Positions 9,894 to 21,666 of a stretch of DNA of 64,000 bases are shown piece after piece. Origin of the DNA: Acidovorax radicis (GTDB lineage: Bacteria; Pseudomonadota; Gammaproteobacteria; Burkholderiales; Burkholderiaceae_C); NCBI RefSeq assembly GCF_020510705.1, contig NZ_CP075184.1:868001-932000 (forward strand), in the 5' to 3' direction. How positions within the stretch are numbered: position 1 is the stretch's first letter; the number at the start of each line of letters is the position of its first letter. Made by a program: the position numbers and the translations under genes. Under the pieces are notes generated by a model. It ran no database searches and was not told the DNA's origin. It saw only the letters and a list, made by a program, of their open reading frames with translations.

Positions 9894-11323
9894 AACACGC
9901 GATTCGCCACATCCACTTCGTAGGCCTGGGCGGTGCCGGCATGAGCGGTATCGCCGAAGTGCTGTTCAACCTGGGTTACAGCATCTCGGGCTCAGACCTG
10001 GCGGACAGCGCCACGCTGCGCCGCCTGCAGGGCCTGGGCATCAAGACCTGTCTGGGTCACGCGGCGGCCCACATCCATGGTGCAGATGCGGTGGTCACCT
10101 CCACCGCCGTGATGGCCGACAACCCTGAGGTGCTGGCTGCGCGTGACAAGAAAATCCCGGTCGTGCCGCGTGCGCTCATGCTCGCTGAGCTGATGCGCCT
10201 CAAGCAAGGCATCGCCATTGCCGGCACCCATGGCAAAACGACGACCACCAGCCTGGTGACCAGCGTGCTGGCCGAGGCGGGGCTGGACCCTACCTTCGTC
10301 ATTGGCGGGCGCCTGAACAGCGCTGGCGCGAACGCCAAGCTGGGCAGCGGCGACTACATCGTGGTCGAGGCCGACGAGTCCGACGCGTCGTTCTTGAACC
10401 TGCTGCCGGTGATGGCCGTGGTGACCAACATCGACGCCGACCATATGGAGACCTATGGCCACGACTTTGGCCGGCTCAAGGGCGCGTTCGTCGACTTTCT
10501 GCACCGCATGCCGTTCTATGGTACGGCCATCCTGTGCGTGGACAGCCCGGCCGTGCGCGACATTCTGCAAAGCGTGACCTGCCCCATCACGAGCTACGGC
10601 TTCTCGGAAGACGCCCAGGTGCGCGCCATCAACGTGCGGGCCGAAGCCGGGCAAATGTGCTTTACCGTGCAGCGGCGCAATGGCGTCACGCTGCCCGACA
10701 TGGACGTTGTGCTCAACCTCGCGGGCGAGCACAACGTGCTCAACGCGCTGTCGGCCATTGCCGTGGCGGTGGAGCTGAACATCCCGGACGAAGCCGTGCA
10801 GCGTGCGCTCTCCGGCTTCAAGGGCGTGGGACGGCGTTTTCAGCGCTACGGCGACCTGCCCGCCAAAGATGGTGGCGTCTTCACCGTGATCGACGACTAC
10901 GGCCACCACCCTGTGGAGATGGCCGCCACGCTAGCGGCGGCGCGCGGCGCGTTCCCTGGGCGCCGTCTGGTGCTGGCGTTTCAGCCCCACCGGTACAGCC
11001 GCACGCGCGACTGTTTTGAGGATTTCGTCAAGGTCATCGGCAACGCCGACGCGGTGCTGTTGACCGAGGTGTATGCCGCGGGCGAGGCCCCCGTGGTGGC
11101 GGCCGATGGCCGCTCGCTGGCGCGCGCGCTGCGGGTGGCGGGCCGGGTGGAGCCGGTGTTCGTCGATAACGTGGCCGACATGCCGCAGGCCATTGCCGAC
11201 AACGCCCGCGCGGGCGATGTGGTGATGTGCATGGGCGCAGGCTCCATTGGCGCCGTGCCCGGCAAGGTGGTTGAGATGCTACAAAATAGTGAGCTGGCAG
11301 CGCTGGAGGGGATTGCGCAATGA
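9890..11323 (+). CDS. murC: UDP-N-acetylmuramate:L-alanine ligase MurC
   Basis: MurC adds L-alanine to UDP-MurNAc, the first peptide step, in the cytoplasm. The N-terminal Rossmann motif [13 protein letters not shown], the nucleotide loop [24 protein letters not shown] and DDYGHHPVE are all MurC signatures. The 477-residue length is typical. The ATG at 9890 overlaps the murG stop, and the end overlaps ddlB. The final 15 codons contain a sequence like half of the palindromic repeat, but too short to call. Confidence 0.97.
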   Translation: MKHAIRHIHFVGLGGAGMSGIAEVLFNLGYSISGSDLADSATLRRLQGLGIKTCLGHAAAHIHGADAVVTSTAVMADNPEVLAARDKKIPVVPRALMLAELMRLKQGIAIAGTHGKTTTTSLVTSVLAEAGLDPTFVIGGRLNSAGANAKLGSGDYIVVEADESDASFLNLLPVMAVVTNIDADHMETYGHDFGRLKGAFVDFLHRMPFYGTAILCVDSPAVRDILQSVTCPITSYGFSEDAQVRAINVRAEAGQMCFTVQRRNGVTLPDMDVVLNLAGEHNVLNALSAIAVAVELNIPDEAVQRALSGFKGVGRRFQRYGDLPAKDGGVFTVIDDYGHHPVEMAATLAAARGAFPGRRLVLAFQPHRYSRTRDCFEDFVKVIGNADAVLLTEVYAAGEAPVVAADGRSLARALRVAGRVEPVFVDNVADMPQAIADNARAGDVVMCMGAGSIGAVPGKVVEMLQNSELAALEGIAQ

Positions 11324-12339
11324 GCCTTTTTGATCCAAATGTTGACGTGAAAACCCTGGGCAAGGTGGCGGTGCTCATGGGCGGCGAATCGGCCGAGCGC
11401 GAGGTGTCGCTGATGTCGGGCAAGGGGGTGCTGCAGGCCCTGCGTTCGCGCGGTGTGGACGCCCATGCATTCGATCCGGCGCACAACAACCTGAGCGATT
11501 TGAAGCGGGATGGCTACGCGCGCTGCTTCATTGCCCTGCACGGCCGCCACGGCGAAGATGGCACGGTGCAGGGTGCGCTGGAGCTGCTGCGTATCCCGTA
11601 CACCGGCTCGGGGGTGATGGCCTCGGCCATTGCGATGGACAAGGTCATGACCAAGCGCGTCTGGACCGCCGAGGGCCTGCCCACGCCGCGTTATGTGTGG
11701 CTGGCACCCGATCGCCAGCAGCGCGAAGTGGTGCGCCTGGTGCCCGACGAGCTGGGTTTGCCGCTGATCGTCAAGCCGCCGCGCGAGGGCTCGTCGATTG
11801 GCGTGACCAAGGTGCGTGGCTATTCGGACATGCAGGACGCAGTGACCTTGTCTGCCTGCTATGACCCCGACGTGCTGTGCGAGGAATTCATCGAGGGCGA
11901 GGAAGTGACCTGCCCCGTGCTGGGCCAGGGGGCTGCGGCGCGCGCGCTGCCGGTGATTCGCATTGCAGCACCCGATGGCGCCTACGACTACCAGAACAAG
12001 TATTTCACCGACGATGTGAAGTACCAGTGCCCGAGCGGCCTGCCCGAGGCCGAGGAGCGCGAGATCCAGCGCATCGTGCTGGAGTCCTACCGCACGCTGG
12101 GCTGCCGGGGTTGGGGCCGGGCCGACCTGATGATCCGGGCGAGCGACCGCAAGCCGTTTTTGCTGGAGATGAATACATCCCCCGGCATGACCGGGCATTC
12201 GCTGGTGCCCATGTCTGCACGGGCGGCTGGCATCAGCTACGAGGACCTGTGTGTGGGCCTGTTGGCTGCCGCTGCGCTCGACACCGCTGCCGTTGTTGTT
12301 TCTGCTGCTGCCGCACCGGCGGGAGGCGCGCGCGAATGA
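11320..12339 (+). CDS. ddlB: D-alanine:D-alanine ligase
   Basis: This ATP-grasp enzyme makes the D-Ala-D-Ala dipeptide used by MurF. The 339-residue protein shows [13 protein letters not shown] near the start, the ATP-grasp region [14 protein letters not shown], and the C-terminal [14 protein letters not shown] motif. An Ala-rich tail of about 25 residues extends past the usual end. It overlaps murC and ftsQ by ATGA, as expected for ddlB within the dcw operon. Confidence 0.97.
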   Translation: MSLFDPNVDVKTLGKVAVLMGGESAEREVSLMSGKGVLQALRSRGVDAHAFDPAHNNLSDLKRDGYARCFIALHGRHGEDGTVQGALELLRIPYTGSGVMASAIAMDKVMTKRVWTAEGLPTPRYVWLAPDRQQREVVRLVPDELGLPLIVKPPREGSSIGVTKVRGYSDMQDAVTLSACYDPDVLCEEFIEGEEVTCPVLGQGAAARALPVIRIAAPDGAYDYQNKYFTDDVKYQCPSGLPEAEEREIQRIVLESYRTLGCRGWGRADLMIRASDRKPFLLEMNTSPGMTGHSLVPMSARAAGISYEDLCVGLLAAAALDTAAVVVSAAAAPAGGARE

Positions 12340-13142
12340 ACAACACCCTGCCAGCGCCACTGGACGTCAAGCTCATGAACCTGACCGCGTCGGTCCTGTT
12401 CGTGGGCTGTGCCGCGCTGGTGCTGGCAGCGGGCGCCTGGTGGGTGTTTCGCTACCCGGGTTTTGCGATTGCCCGCATCGTGGTGGACGGCGATCTGGTG
12501 CACAACAACGCGGTGACGCTGCGGGCCAACGTGGGGCCTCATCTTGCCGGTAATTTCTTTACGGTGGACTTGCGGGCTGCGCGCGAGGCCTTCGAGCAGG
12601 TGCCCTGGGTGCGCCGCGCGCAGGTGCGGCGCGAGTATCCCGGCGGCCTGCGTGTACAGCTGCAGGAGCAGGATGCCGTCGCCTATTGGGGCCCCGAGGC
12701 AGGTTCGGCGCTGGTCAACAGCCACGGCGAGGTGTTCGAGGCCAACGTGGACGACGTGGAGCAGGAAGGGTTGCCGCGCCTGTCGGGGCCGGTCGGAAGC
12801 TCTGCCGAGGTGCTGCAGATATATGGCGTGCTGGCGCCCCTGTTCACGCCCCTCGGGTTGGAAGTGTCAGAGCTTGAGTTGACGGGGCGGGGCGGCTGGC
12901 GCGCCACGCTCGATAGCGAAGCAGTCGTGGAACTTGGTGGCGGTGATGAGCAGGAACTGGTGCAGCGCACAAGGCGGTTTGTGCGCACCCTGACGCAGGT
13001 CGCTGCGCAATACGGGCGGCGTGTCGATGCGCTGGAGTCCGCAGACCTGCGGCATGCCGGAGGGTACGCGCTGCAGCTGCGCGGGGTGACCACCGTGAGT
13101 GCCAATGTGACGCGCCCAGCCACAGCCGTGCGCAGGAGGTGA
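12336..13142 (+). CDS. ftsQ: Cell division protein FtsQ
   Basis: FtsQ is a bitopic inner-membrane divisome protein linking the early and late division complexes. It has 268 residues: about 16 cytoplasmic residues, one membrane helix (residues about 17-38), then a POTRA domain ([20 protein letters not shown] region) and the beta domain. Start overlaps the ddlB stop. The gene ends in an Arg-rich tail whose last codons form the strongest ribosome-binding sequence I see in the window (AGGAGGTGAT). Confidence 0.95.
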   Translation: MNNTLPAPLDVKLMNLTASVLFVGCAALVLAAGAWWVFRYPGFAIARIVVDGDLVHNNAVTLRANVGPHLAGNFFTVDLRAAREAFEQVPWVRRAQVRREYPGGLRVQLQEQDAVAYWGPEAGSALVNSHGEVFEANVDDVEQEGLPRLSGPVGSSAEVLQIYGVLAPLFTPLGLEVSELELTGRGGWRATLDSEAVVELGGGDEQELVQRTRRFVRTLTQVAAQYGRRVDALESADLRHAGGYALQLRGVTTVSANVTRPATAVRRR

Positions 13143-13148
13143 TGGGAC

Positions 13149-13223
13149 GTGACACAGAACATTCAGCGAAGGTTGCAGCACGCCGTGGTGCAGCGGGACA
13201 GAACAGAGAAGGGCAGGGACTGA
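13149..13223 (+). CDS. Candidate micro-ORF between ftsQ and ftsA (24 codons, GTG start)
   Basis: AGGAGGTGAT at 13134-13143 matches the full 10-base complement of the 16S rRNA 3' end. The only start codon at sensible spacing is a GTG at 13149, eight bases after AGGAGGT. It opens a 24-codon frame, rich in Arg and Gln (begins VTQNIQRRLQ), whose TGA ends one base before the ftsA ATG. The layout suggests reinitiation at ftsA. FtsA also has a modest site of its own (AGGGA). Confidence 0.45.
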   Translation: MTQNIQRRLQHAVVQRDRTEKGRD

Positions 13224-13224
13224 T

Positions 13225-14454
13225 ATGGCAAGAGAATACAAAGATGTCGTGGTAGGGCTGGATATCGGCACGGCCAAGGTCATGGCCGTGGTGGCCGAGG
13301 TTCTGCCCAATGGCGAGCTCAAGCTCGCAGGCCTGGGGGTGGCCCCGAGCAACGGTTTGAAGCGCGGTGTGGTGGTCAACATTGATGCCACGGTGCAGAG
13401 CATTCAGCAGGCGCTCAAAGAAGCCGAACTGATGGCCGACTGCAAGATCCAGCGTGTGTACACCGGCATCACGGGCAGTCACATCCGTGGGCTCAACTCC
13501 AGCGGCATGGTGGCGGTGAAGGACAAGGAAGTCACCTCGGCTGACGTGGCGCGCGTGGTCGAGACCGCCAAGGCCATCAACATCAGCAGCGACCAGCGCC
13601 TGCTGCTGGTGGAGCCGCAGGAATTCGTGATCGATGGGCAGGACGTGAAGGAACCCATCGGCATGAGCGGCATCCGCCTGGAGGCCAAGATCCACATCGT
13701 GACCGGTGCGCAGAGCGCGGCCGAAAACATCATCAAGTGCGTGCGCCGCTGCGGGCTGGAGGTCGAGCAGCTCATGCTCAACCCGCTGGCCAGCAGCCAG
13801 GCCGTGCTGACCGACGATGAGCGCGAGCTGGGCGTGGTGCTGGTGGACATTGGTGCCGGCACCACTGACGTGGCCATCTTCACCGGGGGTGCGATTCGCC
13901 ACACGGCGGTGATCCCGATTGCGGGTGACCTCATCACCAGCGACATCGCCATGGCGCTGCGCACGCCCACCAAAGACGCCGAAGACATCAAGGTCGAAAG
14001 CGGCTACGCCAAGCAGTTGCTGGCCGACCCCGAGGCCCAGGTGGAGGTGCCTGGCCTGGGCGACCGCAGCCCGCGCATGCTGAGCAAGCAGGCGCTGGCG
14101 GGTGTGATCGAGCCACGCGTGGAAGAAATTTTCTCGCTTGTGCAGCAGGTGATCCGCGAGTCGGGCTATGAAGAAGTGCTGTCGTCGGGCATTGTGCTCA
14201 CGGGCGGCAGCTCCGTCATGCCCGGCATGATCGAGCTGGGCGAGGACATCTTCCTCAAGCCCGTGCGTCGCGGCATTCCCAAGTATTCCAGCGCCTTGTC
14301 CGACATGGTGGCCCAGCCCCGTGCCGCCACCGTGATGGGCTTGCTCGAAGAAGCGCGCCTGGCGCGGTTGCGCGGCTTCAAGGTGGCACAAAAGAGCGGG
14401 TCGATGAAGACCGCATTCGGCCGCTTCAAGGATTTCATCGTGGGGAATTTCTGA
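13225..14454 (+). CDS. ftsA: Cell division protein FtsA
   Basis: FtsA is the actin-fold protein that ties FtsZ filaments to the membrane and recruits later divisome proteins. The 409-residue product has the actin-family phosphate loops VGLDIGTAKV and VDIGAGTTDVA, and GIVLTGGSSVMPG. The SHS2/1C domain lies between residues about 85 and 165. The C-terminal stretch FGRFKDFIVGNF is the amphipathic membrane-targeting helix. The preferred ATG begins MAREYKDVVVGL. It is followed by a 151-base gap and ftsZ. Confidence 0.97.
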   Translation: MAREYKDVVVGLDIGTAKVMAVVAEVLPNGELKLAGLGVAPSNGLKRGVVVNIDATVQSIQQALKEAELMADCKIQRVYTGITGSHIRGLNSSGMVAVKDKEVTSADVARVVETAKAINISSDQRLLLVEPQEFVIDGQDVKEPIGMSGIRLEAKIHIVTGAQSAAENIIKCVRRCGLEVEQLMLNPLASSQAVLTDDERELGVVLVDIGAGTTDVAIFTGGAIRHTAVIPIAGDLITSDIAMALRTPTKDAEDIKVESGYAKQLLADPEAQVEVPGLGDRSPRMLSKQALAGVIEPRVEEIFSLVQQVIRESGYEEVLSSGIVLTGGSSVMPGMIELGEDIFLKPVRRGIPKYSSALSDMVAQPRAATVMGLLEEARLARLRGFKVAQKSGSMKTAFGRFKDFIVGNF

Positions 14455-14456
14455 CC

Positions 14457-14621
14457 ATGAAATATCCCCTCTGGCTGGCGCGCGGTAGCCCACACCGAAT
14501 ACCGCGGGCGCGATGGCGATGTACAGGACCGCCGCGCTCCCCCCTACCCAACACCTTCTTCCCCATTTGGCAATTGCATACGAATCTAGAAACAGGAGCT
14601 CCAAGATGTCCATCGAAATGA
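14457..14621 (+). CDS. Possible micro-ORF across the ftsA-ftsZ gap (54 codons)
   Basis: An ATG two bases after the ftsA stop opens a 54-codon frame that ends 16 bases inside ftsZ. No good ribosome site precedes it, and the translation (begins MKYPLWLARG, rich in Pro and Arg) resembles no family I know. It is listed because its position copies the other small frames in this operon. Chance is a real alternative. Confidence 0.18.
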   Translation: MKYPLWLARGSPHRIPRARWRCTGPPRSPLPNTFFPIWQLHTNLETGAPRCPSK

Positions 14622-15847
14622 TCGAAGCCGAAGAATTCAACCAGGGCACGCAGATCAAGGTGATCGGCGTGGGCGGCGGCGGCAGCAACGCCGTTGAACA
14701 CATGATTGCCCGCAGCGTGCAAGGCGTGGAGTTTGTCAGCGCCAACACCGACGCGCAGGCACTGACGCGCAGTTCGGCCCACCGTGTCATCCAGCTCGGT
14801 GGTAGCGGCCTGGGTGCGGGCGGCAAGCCCGAAAAGGCGCGTGATGCGGCCGAAGCCGCCGTGGAAGACATCCGCGACGCCATCCAGGGTGCGCACATGC
14901 TGTTCATCACGGCTGGCATGGGTGGCGGCACGGGCACGGGCGCTGCCCCCGTCATTGCGCGCATTGCCAAGGAAATGGGCATCCTGACCGTGGGCGTGGT
15001 CACCAAGCCTTTCGACTGGGAAGGCGGCCGCCGCATGAAGAACGCCGATGACGGCCTGGCCGAGCTGGAAGCCAACGTGGACTCGCTGATCGTCGTGCTC
15101 AACGAGAAGCTGCTCGATGTGCTGGGCGATGACATCACCCAGGACGAAGCCTTTGCCCATGCCAACGACGTTCTCAAGAACGCCGTGGGCGGGATCGCTG
15201 AAATCATCAACGAATACGGCCAGGTGAACGTCGACTTTGAAGACGTGCGCACCGTGATGGGTGAGCCCGGCAAGGCGATGATGGGCACGGCCACGGCCAG
15301 CGGCCCCGATCGTGCCCGTATTGCGGCTGAGCAGGCCATCGCCTGTCCGCTGCTCGAAGGCATCGACCTGTCGGGCGCCAAGGGCGTGCTGGTGCTGGTG
15401 ACGGCCAGCAAGGGCAGCCTCAAGCTGTCCGAGTCGCGCCAGGCCATGAACACGATCAATGCCTATGCCTCGACCGACGCGCACGTGATCTTTGGTGCCG
15501 CCTATGACGAAACCTTGGGCGAAGAGATTCGCGTGACCGTGGTGGCCACGGGCCTGTCGCGTCAGAACGCGCGCCGCCAGCCCATCTCGGTGGTGCAAGG
15601 CGGTCTGCGCACAGGCACCGACAACATCGCCTACCAGATGCCTGTTGCTGGCGTGGGCGCAATGGGCGCGGTGGGGGGCCTGCAAGGAGGGCACGCCAGC
15701 ACGGGCCAGGCAGACTACGGCAGCATGTCGGTGCCCAGCGTCTGGCGCACCAACCGCACCCAGGCAGCAGCCCGCGTGGACGCGCTGTCGTCTGGCGGCA
15801 TGGACGATCTGGAAATCCCCGCGTTCCTGCGCAAACAGGCCGACTGA
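14606..15847 (+). CDS. ftsZ: Cell division protein FtsZ
   Basis: FtsZ is the tubulin-like GTPase that forms the division ring. The 413-residue protein shows GVGGGGSNAVEHM near the start, the tubulin signature GGGTGTGAAP, the T7-loop region NVDFEDVRTVM, a variable linker, and the C-terminal conserved peptide DLEIPAFLRKQ that binds FtsA and ZipA-like partners. AGGAG lies nine bases before the ATG (begins MSIEMIEAEEFNQG). A strong bidirectional terminator follows. Confidence 0.98.
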   Translation: MSIEMIEAEEFNQGTQIKVIGVGGGGSNAVEHMIARSVQGVEFVSANTDAQALTRSSAHRVIQLGGSGLGAGGKPEKARDAAEAAVEDIRDAIQGAHMLFITAGMGGGTGTGAAPVIARIAKEMGILTVGVVTKPFDWEGGRRMKNADDGLAELEANVDSLIVVLNEKLLDVLGDDITQDEAFAHANDVLKNAVGGIAEIINEYGQVNVDFEDVRTVMGEPGKAMMGTATASGPDRARIAAEQAIACPLLEGIDLSGAKGVLVLVTASKGSLKLSESRQAMNTINAYASTDAHVIFGAAYDETLGEEIRVTVVATGLSRQNARRQPISVVQGGLRTGTDNIAYQMPVAGVGAMGAVGGLQGGHASTGQADYGSMSVPSVWRTNRTQAAARVDALSSGGMDDLEIPAFLRKQAD

Positions 15848-15900
15848 TCGGTAAGCACCGGGCCGCCCGAATCACCATGGGGTGAATCAGGCGGCAAAAG

Positions 15901-15938
15901 AAGAAGCCCTGCCAGTGTCCGCTGGCAGGGCTTCTTTT
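15901..15938. terminator. Bidirectional Rho-independent terminator after ftsZ
   Basis: A perfect 15-bp stem (AAGAAGCCCTGCCAG with its complement), a six-base loop and flanking T/A runs on both sides. It sits between ftsZ and the convergent chemoreceptor gene and can end transcription from both. Confidence 0.9.
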
Positions 15939-16039
15939 ATAGGGCTGCGGTATTCGCCTTGGCCTTGATATTGGCGGTGATTGGCACACGGGGAGGCCCC
16001 GATGTGCCTCCCCACGACGCCACCGGTGCTCTTTCAGGC

Positions 16040-17869
16040 CTAGAACGATTCCCAATCGTCGTTGTTGTCGGGCGTGGATTTTTTGTTGCTGTTTGCCGCG
16101 CTGGGCAAAGCCGCTACCGGGGCCCGGGCCGTGGGTGCTGGCCGCGCAGCGGGCGCCTTGCCCGATGCCGTCGGCTTGCCCAAGGCTGGCCGTGGCCCTG
16201 CTGCGCGAACCGCCGGGGCCGCAGCCGGTCTCGGTGCCGGGCTGGGCGACGGCCGGTGCGCGGCGGCGGGCGCTGGCGTGGTGGCTCTGGTGTTTGCACT
16301 GGCATTGCCATTGACGCGGAACAGTGCCACCACCTGGGTCAGCTTGACCGCCTGTTCGCGCAAGCTGTCGGCAGCGGCGGTGGACTCTTCCACCAGGGCG
16401 GAGTTCTGCTGGGTCATCTGATCGAGCTGGTTCACGGCCGTGTTGACCTGTGCAATGCCCTGGCTCTGTTCAGATGTGGCCGCGCGGATTTCCCCAATGA
16501 TGTCGGTCACCCGTTGCACGCTGGCGACGATTTCCGTCATGGTCTCGCCCGCATTGCCCACCAGTTGCGTGCCGGACTCGACTTTCTCGACCGACGCGCC
16601 GATCAGCGCCTTGATCTCCTTGGCGGCATCTGCACTGCGCCCCGCAAGGCTGCGCACTTCACTGGCCACCACGGCAAAACCCCGGCCCTGCTCGCCAGCA
16701 CGTGCGGCTTCCACGGCTGCGTTCAATGCGAGGATGTTGGTCTGAAACGCAATGCCGTCGATGACGCCAATGATGTCGCTGATCTTCTTGCTACTGGCGT
16801 TGATGTCTTGCATGGTGGACACCACCTGCGCCACCACCTGGCCTCCGCGCGCGGCCACTTCGGCGGCGGATGTCGCCATCTGGTTGGCGGTATGGGCGGA
16901 TTCCGACGTCTGCTTGACGGTGCTGGTCAGCTCCTCCATGCTGCTGGCCGTGGTCTGCAGATTGCTGGCCGTGTCTTCGGTGCGGTGGGCCAGATCGTTG
17001 TTGCCCTGGGCAATTTCGGTCGACGCCGTGGCAATGCTGTCGGTGGCCGAACGCACGTCGGTCACCAGGCGTCGCAGCGAGGTCACCATGTGCGCGAGGC
17101 CGTCGAGCATCGAGCCTGGGTGGGCATTGGGAATGGGGGTGTCCAGGTTGCCCTGCGCCACTTCTGACATGACGGCAATGGCTTCTGCCGGCTCGCCACC
17201 GATCTGGCGCAGCACCGACCGCGACACGAACCAGCCAATCACCCCCACCACGAGAAAGATCGCCACCACCAACACCAGGCGCGATAGCAGGGCCTGGCGC
17301 AGCAGGATGTCCACGTCATCGGTGTAAAGCCCGGAGCCCACCATCCAGTTCCAGCCATCCACCTTGATGATGTATTGCAACTTTGGCACGGCGGTCTGTT
17401 GCCCGGGACGGGCGAACATCGTGGGCACAAATGCCGTGCCGTCTTTGCTGCTGCGCATGCCATTCACAAGCATTCCGATGATGTCTACCCCGGAGCCATC
17501 CTTGACCTTTCCGAGCATGTCCTGCCCGTCCCATTCGGTCTTGAAGGGGTGCATCACGCCAACCCCTTCGGTGGTCCAGATGTAGAAATACTCGGTTTTG
17601 CCGTCGGCGCCGCCATACCGTGCCATACGTAGGGCGTCTTTGGCGGCTTTTTGCGCTTCTTCCTGTGGCATTGCGCCGCTGGCCGCCTTGGCCTGATAGG
17701 CTGCCACGATGCTGCGCGCAGATTGCACAGCGGTGGTCAGCATGTCCTTGCGCGAGTCGGTGATCAGCCGCCGCTCCTGGACCAGTGACGCAACGGACAT
17801 GATCAGCAGCGCTGCAAGCGCCGCGCCGATCATGAGCATGATTTTCATTTTGAAGCTGAGTTTGCTCAT
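16040..17869 (-). CDS. Methyl-accepting chemotaxis protein with Cache sensor and C-terminal CheR-binding pentapeptide
   Basis: A membrane chemoreceptor that signals to CheA through CheW. From the N-terminus: a membrane helix (residues about 8-28), a periplasmic single-Cache domain ([17 protein letters not shown] to [11 protein letters not shown]), a second helix (about 185-205), a HAMP domain, and a signalling coiled coil with the hairpin tip [23 protein letters not shown] Pro/Ala-rich linker of about 80 residues ends in DDWESF, which fits the xWxxF tether for CheR/CheB seen on major receptors. The ATG at 17869 ([12 protein letters not shown]) is preferred over one 34 codons upstream because the membrane helix then sits at the N-terminus. 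The protein has 609 residues; the ligand is unknown. Confidence 0.93.
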   Translation of the reverse strand: MSKLSFKMKIMLMIGAALAALLIMSVASLVQERRLITDSRKDMLTTAVQSARSIVAAYQAKAASGAMPQEEAQKAAKDALRMARYGGADGKTEYFYIWTTEGVGVMHPFKTEWDGQDMLGKVKDGSGVDIIGMLVNGMRSSKDGTAFVPTMFARPGQQTAVPKLQYIIKVDGWNWMVGSGLYTDDVDILLRQALLSRLVLVVAIFLVVGVIGWFVSRSVLRQIGGEPAEAIAVMSEVAQGNLDTPIPNAHPGSMLDGLAHMVTSLRRLVTDVRSATDSIATASTEIAQGNNDLAHRTEDTASNLQTTASSMEELTSTVKQTSESAHTANQMATSAAEVAARGGQVVAQVVSTMQDINASSKKISDIIGVIDGIAFQTNILALNAAVEAARAGEQGRGFAVVASEVRSLAGRSADAAKEIKALIGASVEKVESGTQLVGNAGETMTEIVASVQRVTDIIGEIRAATSEQSQGIAQVNTAVNQLDQMTQQNSALVEESTAAADSLREQAVKLTQVVALFRVNGNASANTRATTPAPAAAHRPSPSPAPRPAAAPAVRAAGPRPALGKPTASGKAPAARPAPTARAPVAALPSAANSNKKSTPDNNDDWESF

Positions 17870-18132
17870 CGGGTTTCCGGAGACAGGGAGCCGGTTTGTA
17901 GTCTGTGGGTTGTGTGAGTTCTGTGGTCGCGACGCAGCGGTGCGGGGCGCCATGCAGTGCATGAGATACAAGCCTGCACGTTTCGATTGTGCGTTGAAGA
18001 GGGGTGGGCCGGCTGTACGTGAAAACGCGATATTGCGCCTGTTTTTTTGGCTGGCGGCCCCGTGTAGCCGCTAACCATGTGCTGACAGCGCTGTCCCGTG
18101 CGTTGTATGGCCGCAGAAACTAAAATAAGCAC

Positions 18133-19056
18133 ATGCTCCAGCAACGCACTCTCAAGACACTGACCCGCGCCGTAGGCGTCGGGTTGCACAGCGGCCAGCG
18201 GGTCGAACTGACCTTGAGGCCTGCACAGCCGGACACGGGCATCGTGTTCCGCCGGGTTGATCTGCCCGAGCCGGTGGACATCCCCATCCGCGCCGAGGCG
18301 GTGACGGACACCCGGCTGGCATCCACCATCTCGGTGGGCAGCGCCAAGGTGCATACGGTCGAGCACCTGATGTCTGCCTGCGCGGGCCTTGGCATCGACA
18401 ACCTCTATGTGGACATCACGGCCGAAGAGGTGCCGATCCTCGATGGGTCGTCCGCGTCGTTCGTATTCCTGCTGCAAAGTGCGGGGGTGGAACTGCAGAA
18501 CGCACCGAAGCGTTTCATTCGCGTCACGCGGCCCGTGGAGGTGCGTGAAGGCGAGGGCGCCGCGGTCAAGTGGGCGCGGCTGGTGCCCTACCATGGCTAC
18601 AAACTCAGCTTTGAAATTGATTTTGACCACCCCGCCGTGGACTCGACGGGGCAACGCGTGGAGTTTGATCTGGGCAAAGGCAACTACAGCCGCGACATTG
18701 CCCGGGCACGCACCTTTGGTTTCACACGCGATGTGGAGATGATGCGCTCACACGGTTTGGCGCTGGGCGGCGGGCTCGACAACGCCATCGTGATGGATGA
18801 CTACAAGGTGCTCAACAGCGATGGTTTGCGTTATGACGATGAGTTCGTCAAACACAAGATTCTGGATGCCATGGGCGACCTTTACCTGATCGGCAAACCC
18901 CTGCTGGCTGCCTATAGCGCGTTTCGGTCAGGCCACGCCATGAACAACCTGCTCTTGCGGGAGTTGCTGGCCCAGCGCGACGCCTGGGAGGTGGTCACGT
19001 TCGAGGACGACCGCCAGGCGCCAAGCGGTTTCTCGCAGCCGGTGCGCGCCTGGTGA
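18133..19056 (+). CDS. lpxC: UDP-3-O-acyl-N-acetylglucosamine deacetylase LpxC
   Basis: LpxC is the zinc enzyme for the first committed step of lipid A synthesis, in the cytoplasm. The 307-residue length is normal. Zinc ligands appear in HTVEHLMSA and in HKILDAMGD; the GHAMNN motif holds the late catalytic histidine. The start ([10 protein letters not shown]) is the canonical one, and an AT-rich TAAAATAA sits just before it. It stands outside the dcw operon, separated by the chemoreceptor gene, an arrangement I regard as a break in the usual ftsZ-lpxC adjacency. Confidence 0.97.
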   Translation: MLQQRTLKTLTRAVGVGLHSGQRVELTLRPAQPDTGIVFRRVDLPEPVDIPIRAEAVTDTRLASTISVGSAKVHTVEHLMSACAGLGIDNLYVDITAEEVPILDGSSASFVFLLQSAGVELQNAPKRFIRVTRPVEVREGEGAAVKWARLVPYHGYKLSFEIDFDHPAVDSTGQRVEFDLGKGNYSRDIARARTFGFTRDVEMMRSHGLALGGGLDNAIVMDDYKVLNSDGLRYDDEFVKHKILDAMGDLYLIGKPLLAAYSAFRSGHAMNNLLLRELLAQRDAWEVVTFEDDRQAPSGFSQPVRAW

Positions 19057-19081
19057 TCGGGGCGCTGGGTAGGTTTTCACC

Positions 19082-19258
19082 ATGCTGATAGTTCGCTGGC
19101 TGGCCATGCTGCTGTTGCTCACGGCCGCTGTGTTGTTTGCTTTCTATGCGGGCACGGGGCAGGCGCGCTACAAACGCCTGGGGTTTATCGTCCTCAAGTG
19201 GCCCCTGATCGCGGGTGTGTGTTTCTTTGCCGTCGTTCTTGTTGGACGGCTGGGTTAG
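19082..19258 (+). CDS. Small two-helix membrane protein downstream of lpxC
   Basis: A 58-residue frame begins 25 bases after lpxC. It has two hydrophobic segments: residues about 3-22 (begins MLIVRWLAMLLLLTAAVLF) and about 41-55. A short basic loop (RYKRLG) joins them. The size and layout fit an uncharacterised small inner-membrane protein. The ribosome site is weak (GGTAGG), so it may rely on readthrough from lpxC. Function is unknown; codon choice and the alternation of hydrophobic and basic segments support it as a real gene. Confidence 0.65.
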   Translation: MLIVRWLAMLLLLTAAVLFAFYAGTGQARYKRLGFIVLKWPLIAGVCFFAVVLVGRLG

Positions 19259-19312
19259 GCACTGGCGCATGGGCTCGGGGGCCAATCTTTTCGAGCTCTG
19301 GCCTATACTCGC

Positions 19313-21473
<2,161 letters not shown>

Positions 21474-21613
21474 GCGTGGTGCAATAAGTGCAGCTACTGG
21501 CCCCGAGGATTCCCTGAAACAGGCCCCCGGGGCCGTGCTTACCCTGTGGGGTGGACGGCCCTGCCCGGCATATAGTCCCGCCCACCCCTGGCCCAGAAGG
21601 TTGGGGGTGTGTG

Positions 21614-21629
21614 TGGCACCAAATTTGCT
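21614..21629 (+). promoter_or_regulatory. Sigma-54 (RpoN) type promoter for the downstream chemoreceptor gene
   Basis: TGGCAC, five bases, then TTGCT matches the -24/-12 consensus, with the GG and GC dinucleotides exactly ten bases apart. It lies 38 bases before the chemoreceptor ATG. An RpoN activator would be required. Confidence 0.7.
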
Positions 21630-21666
21630 ATGCTGAACTGTCTGTTAAAAAATGTAAGGAAGAGCC

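Noticed and set aside
11276..11318. Half-palindrome like repeat P at the end of murC
   Set aside because: Only one arm (GAGCTGGCAGCGCTG) is present; too short to distinguish from chance.
12844..15459. Antisense frame of 871 codons opposite ftsA/ftsZ
   Set aside because: It covers well-identified ftsA and ftsZ on the + strand; composition is typical of a shadow frame.
21496..21535. Hairpin GGCCCCG/CGGGGCC after thiC as a terminator
   Set aside because: The stem is short with a long loop and has no T run; it may contribute to Rho-dependent ending but cannot be called.
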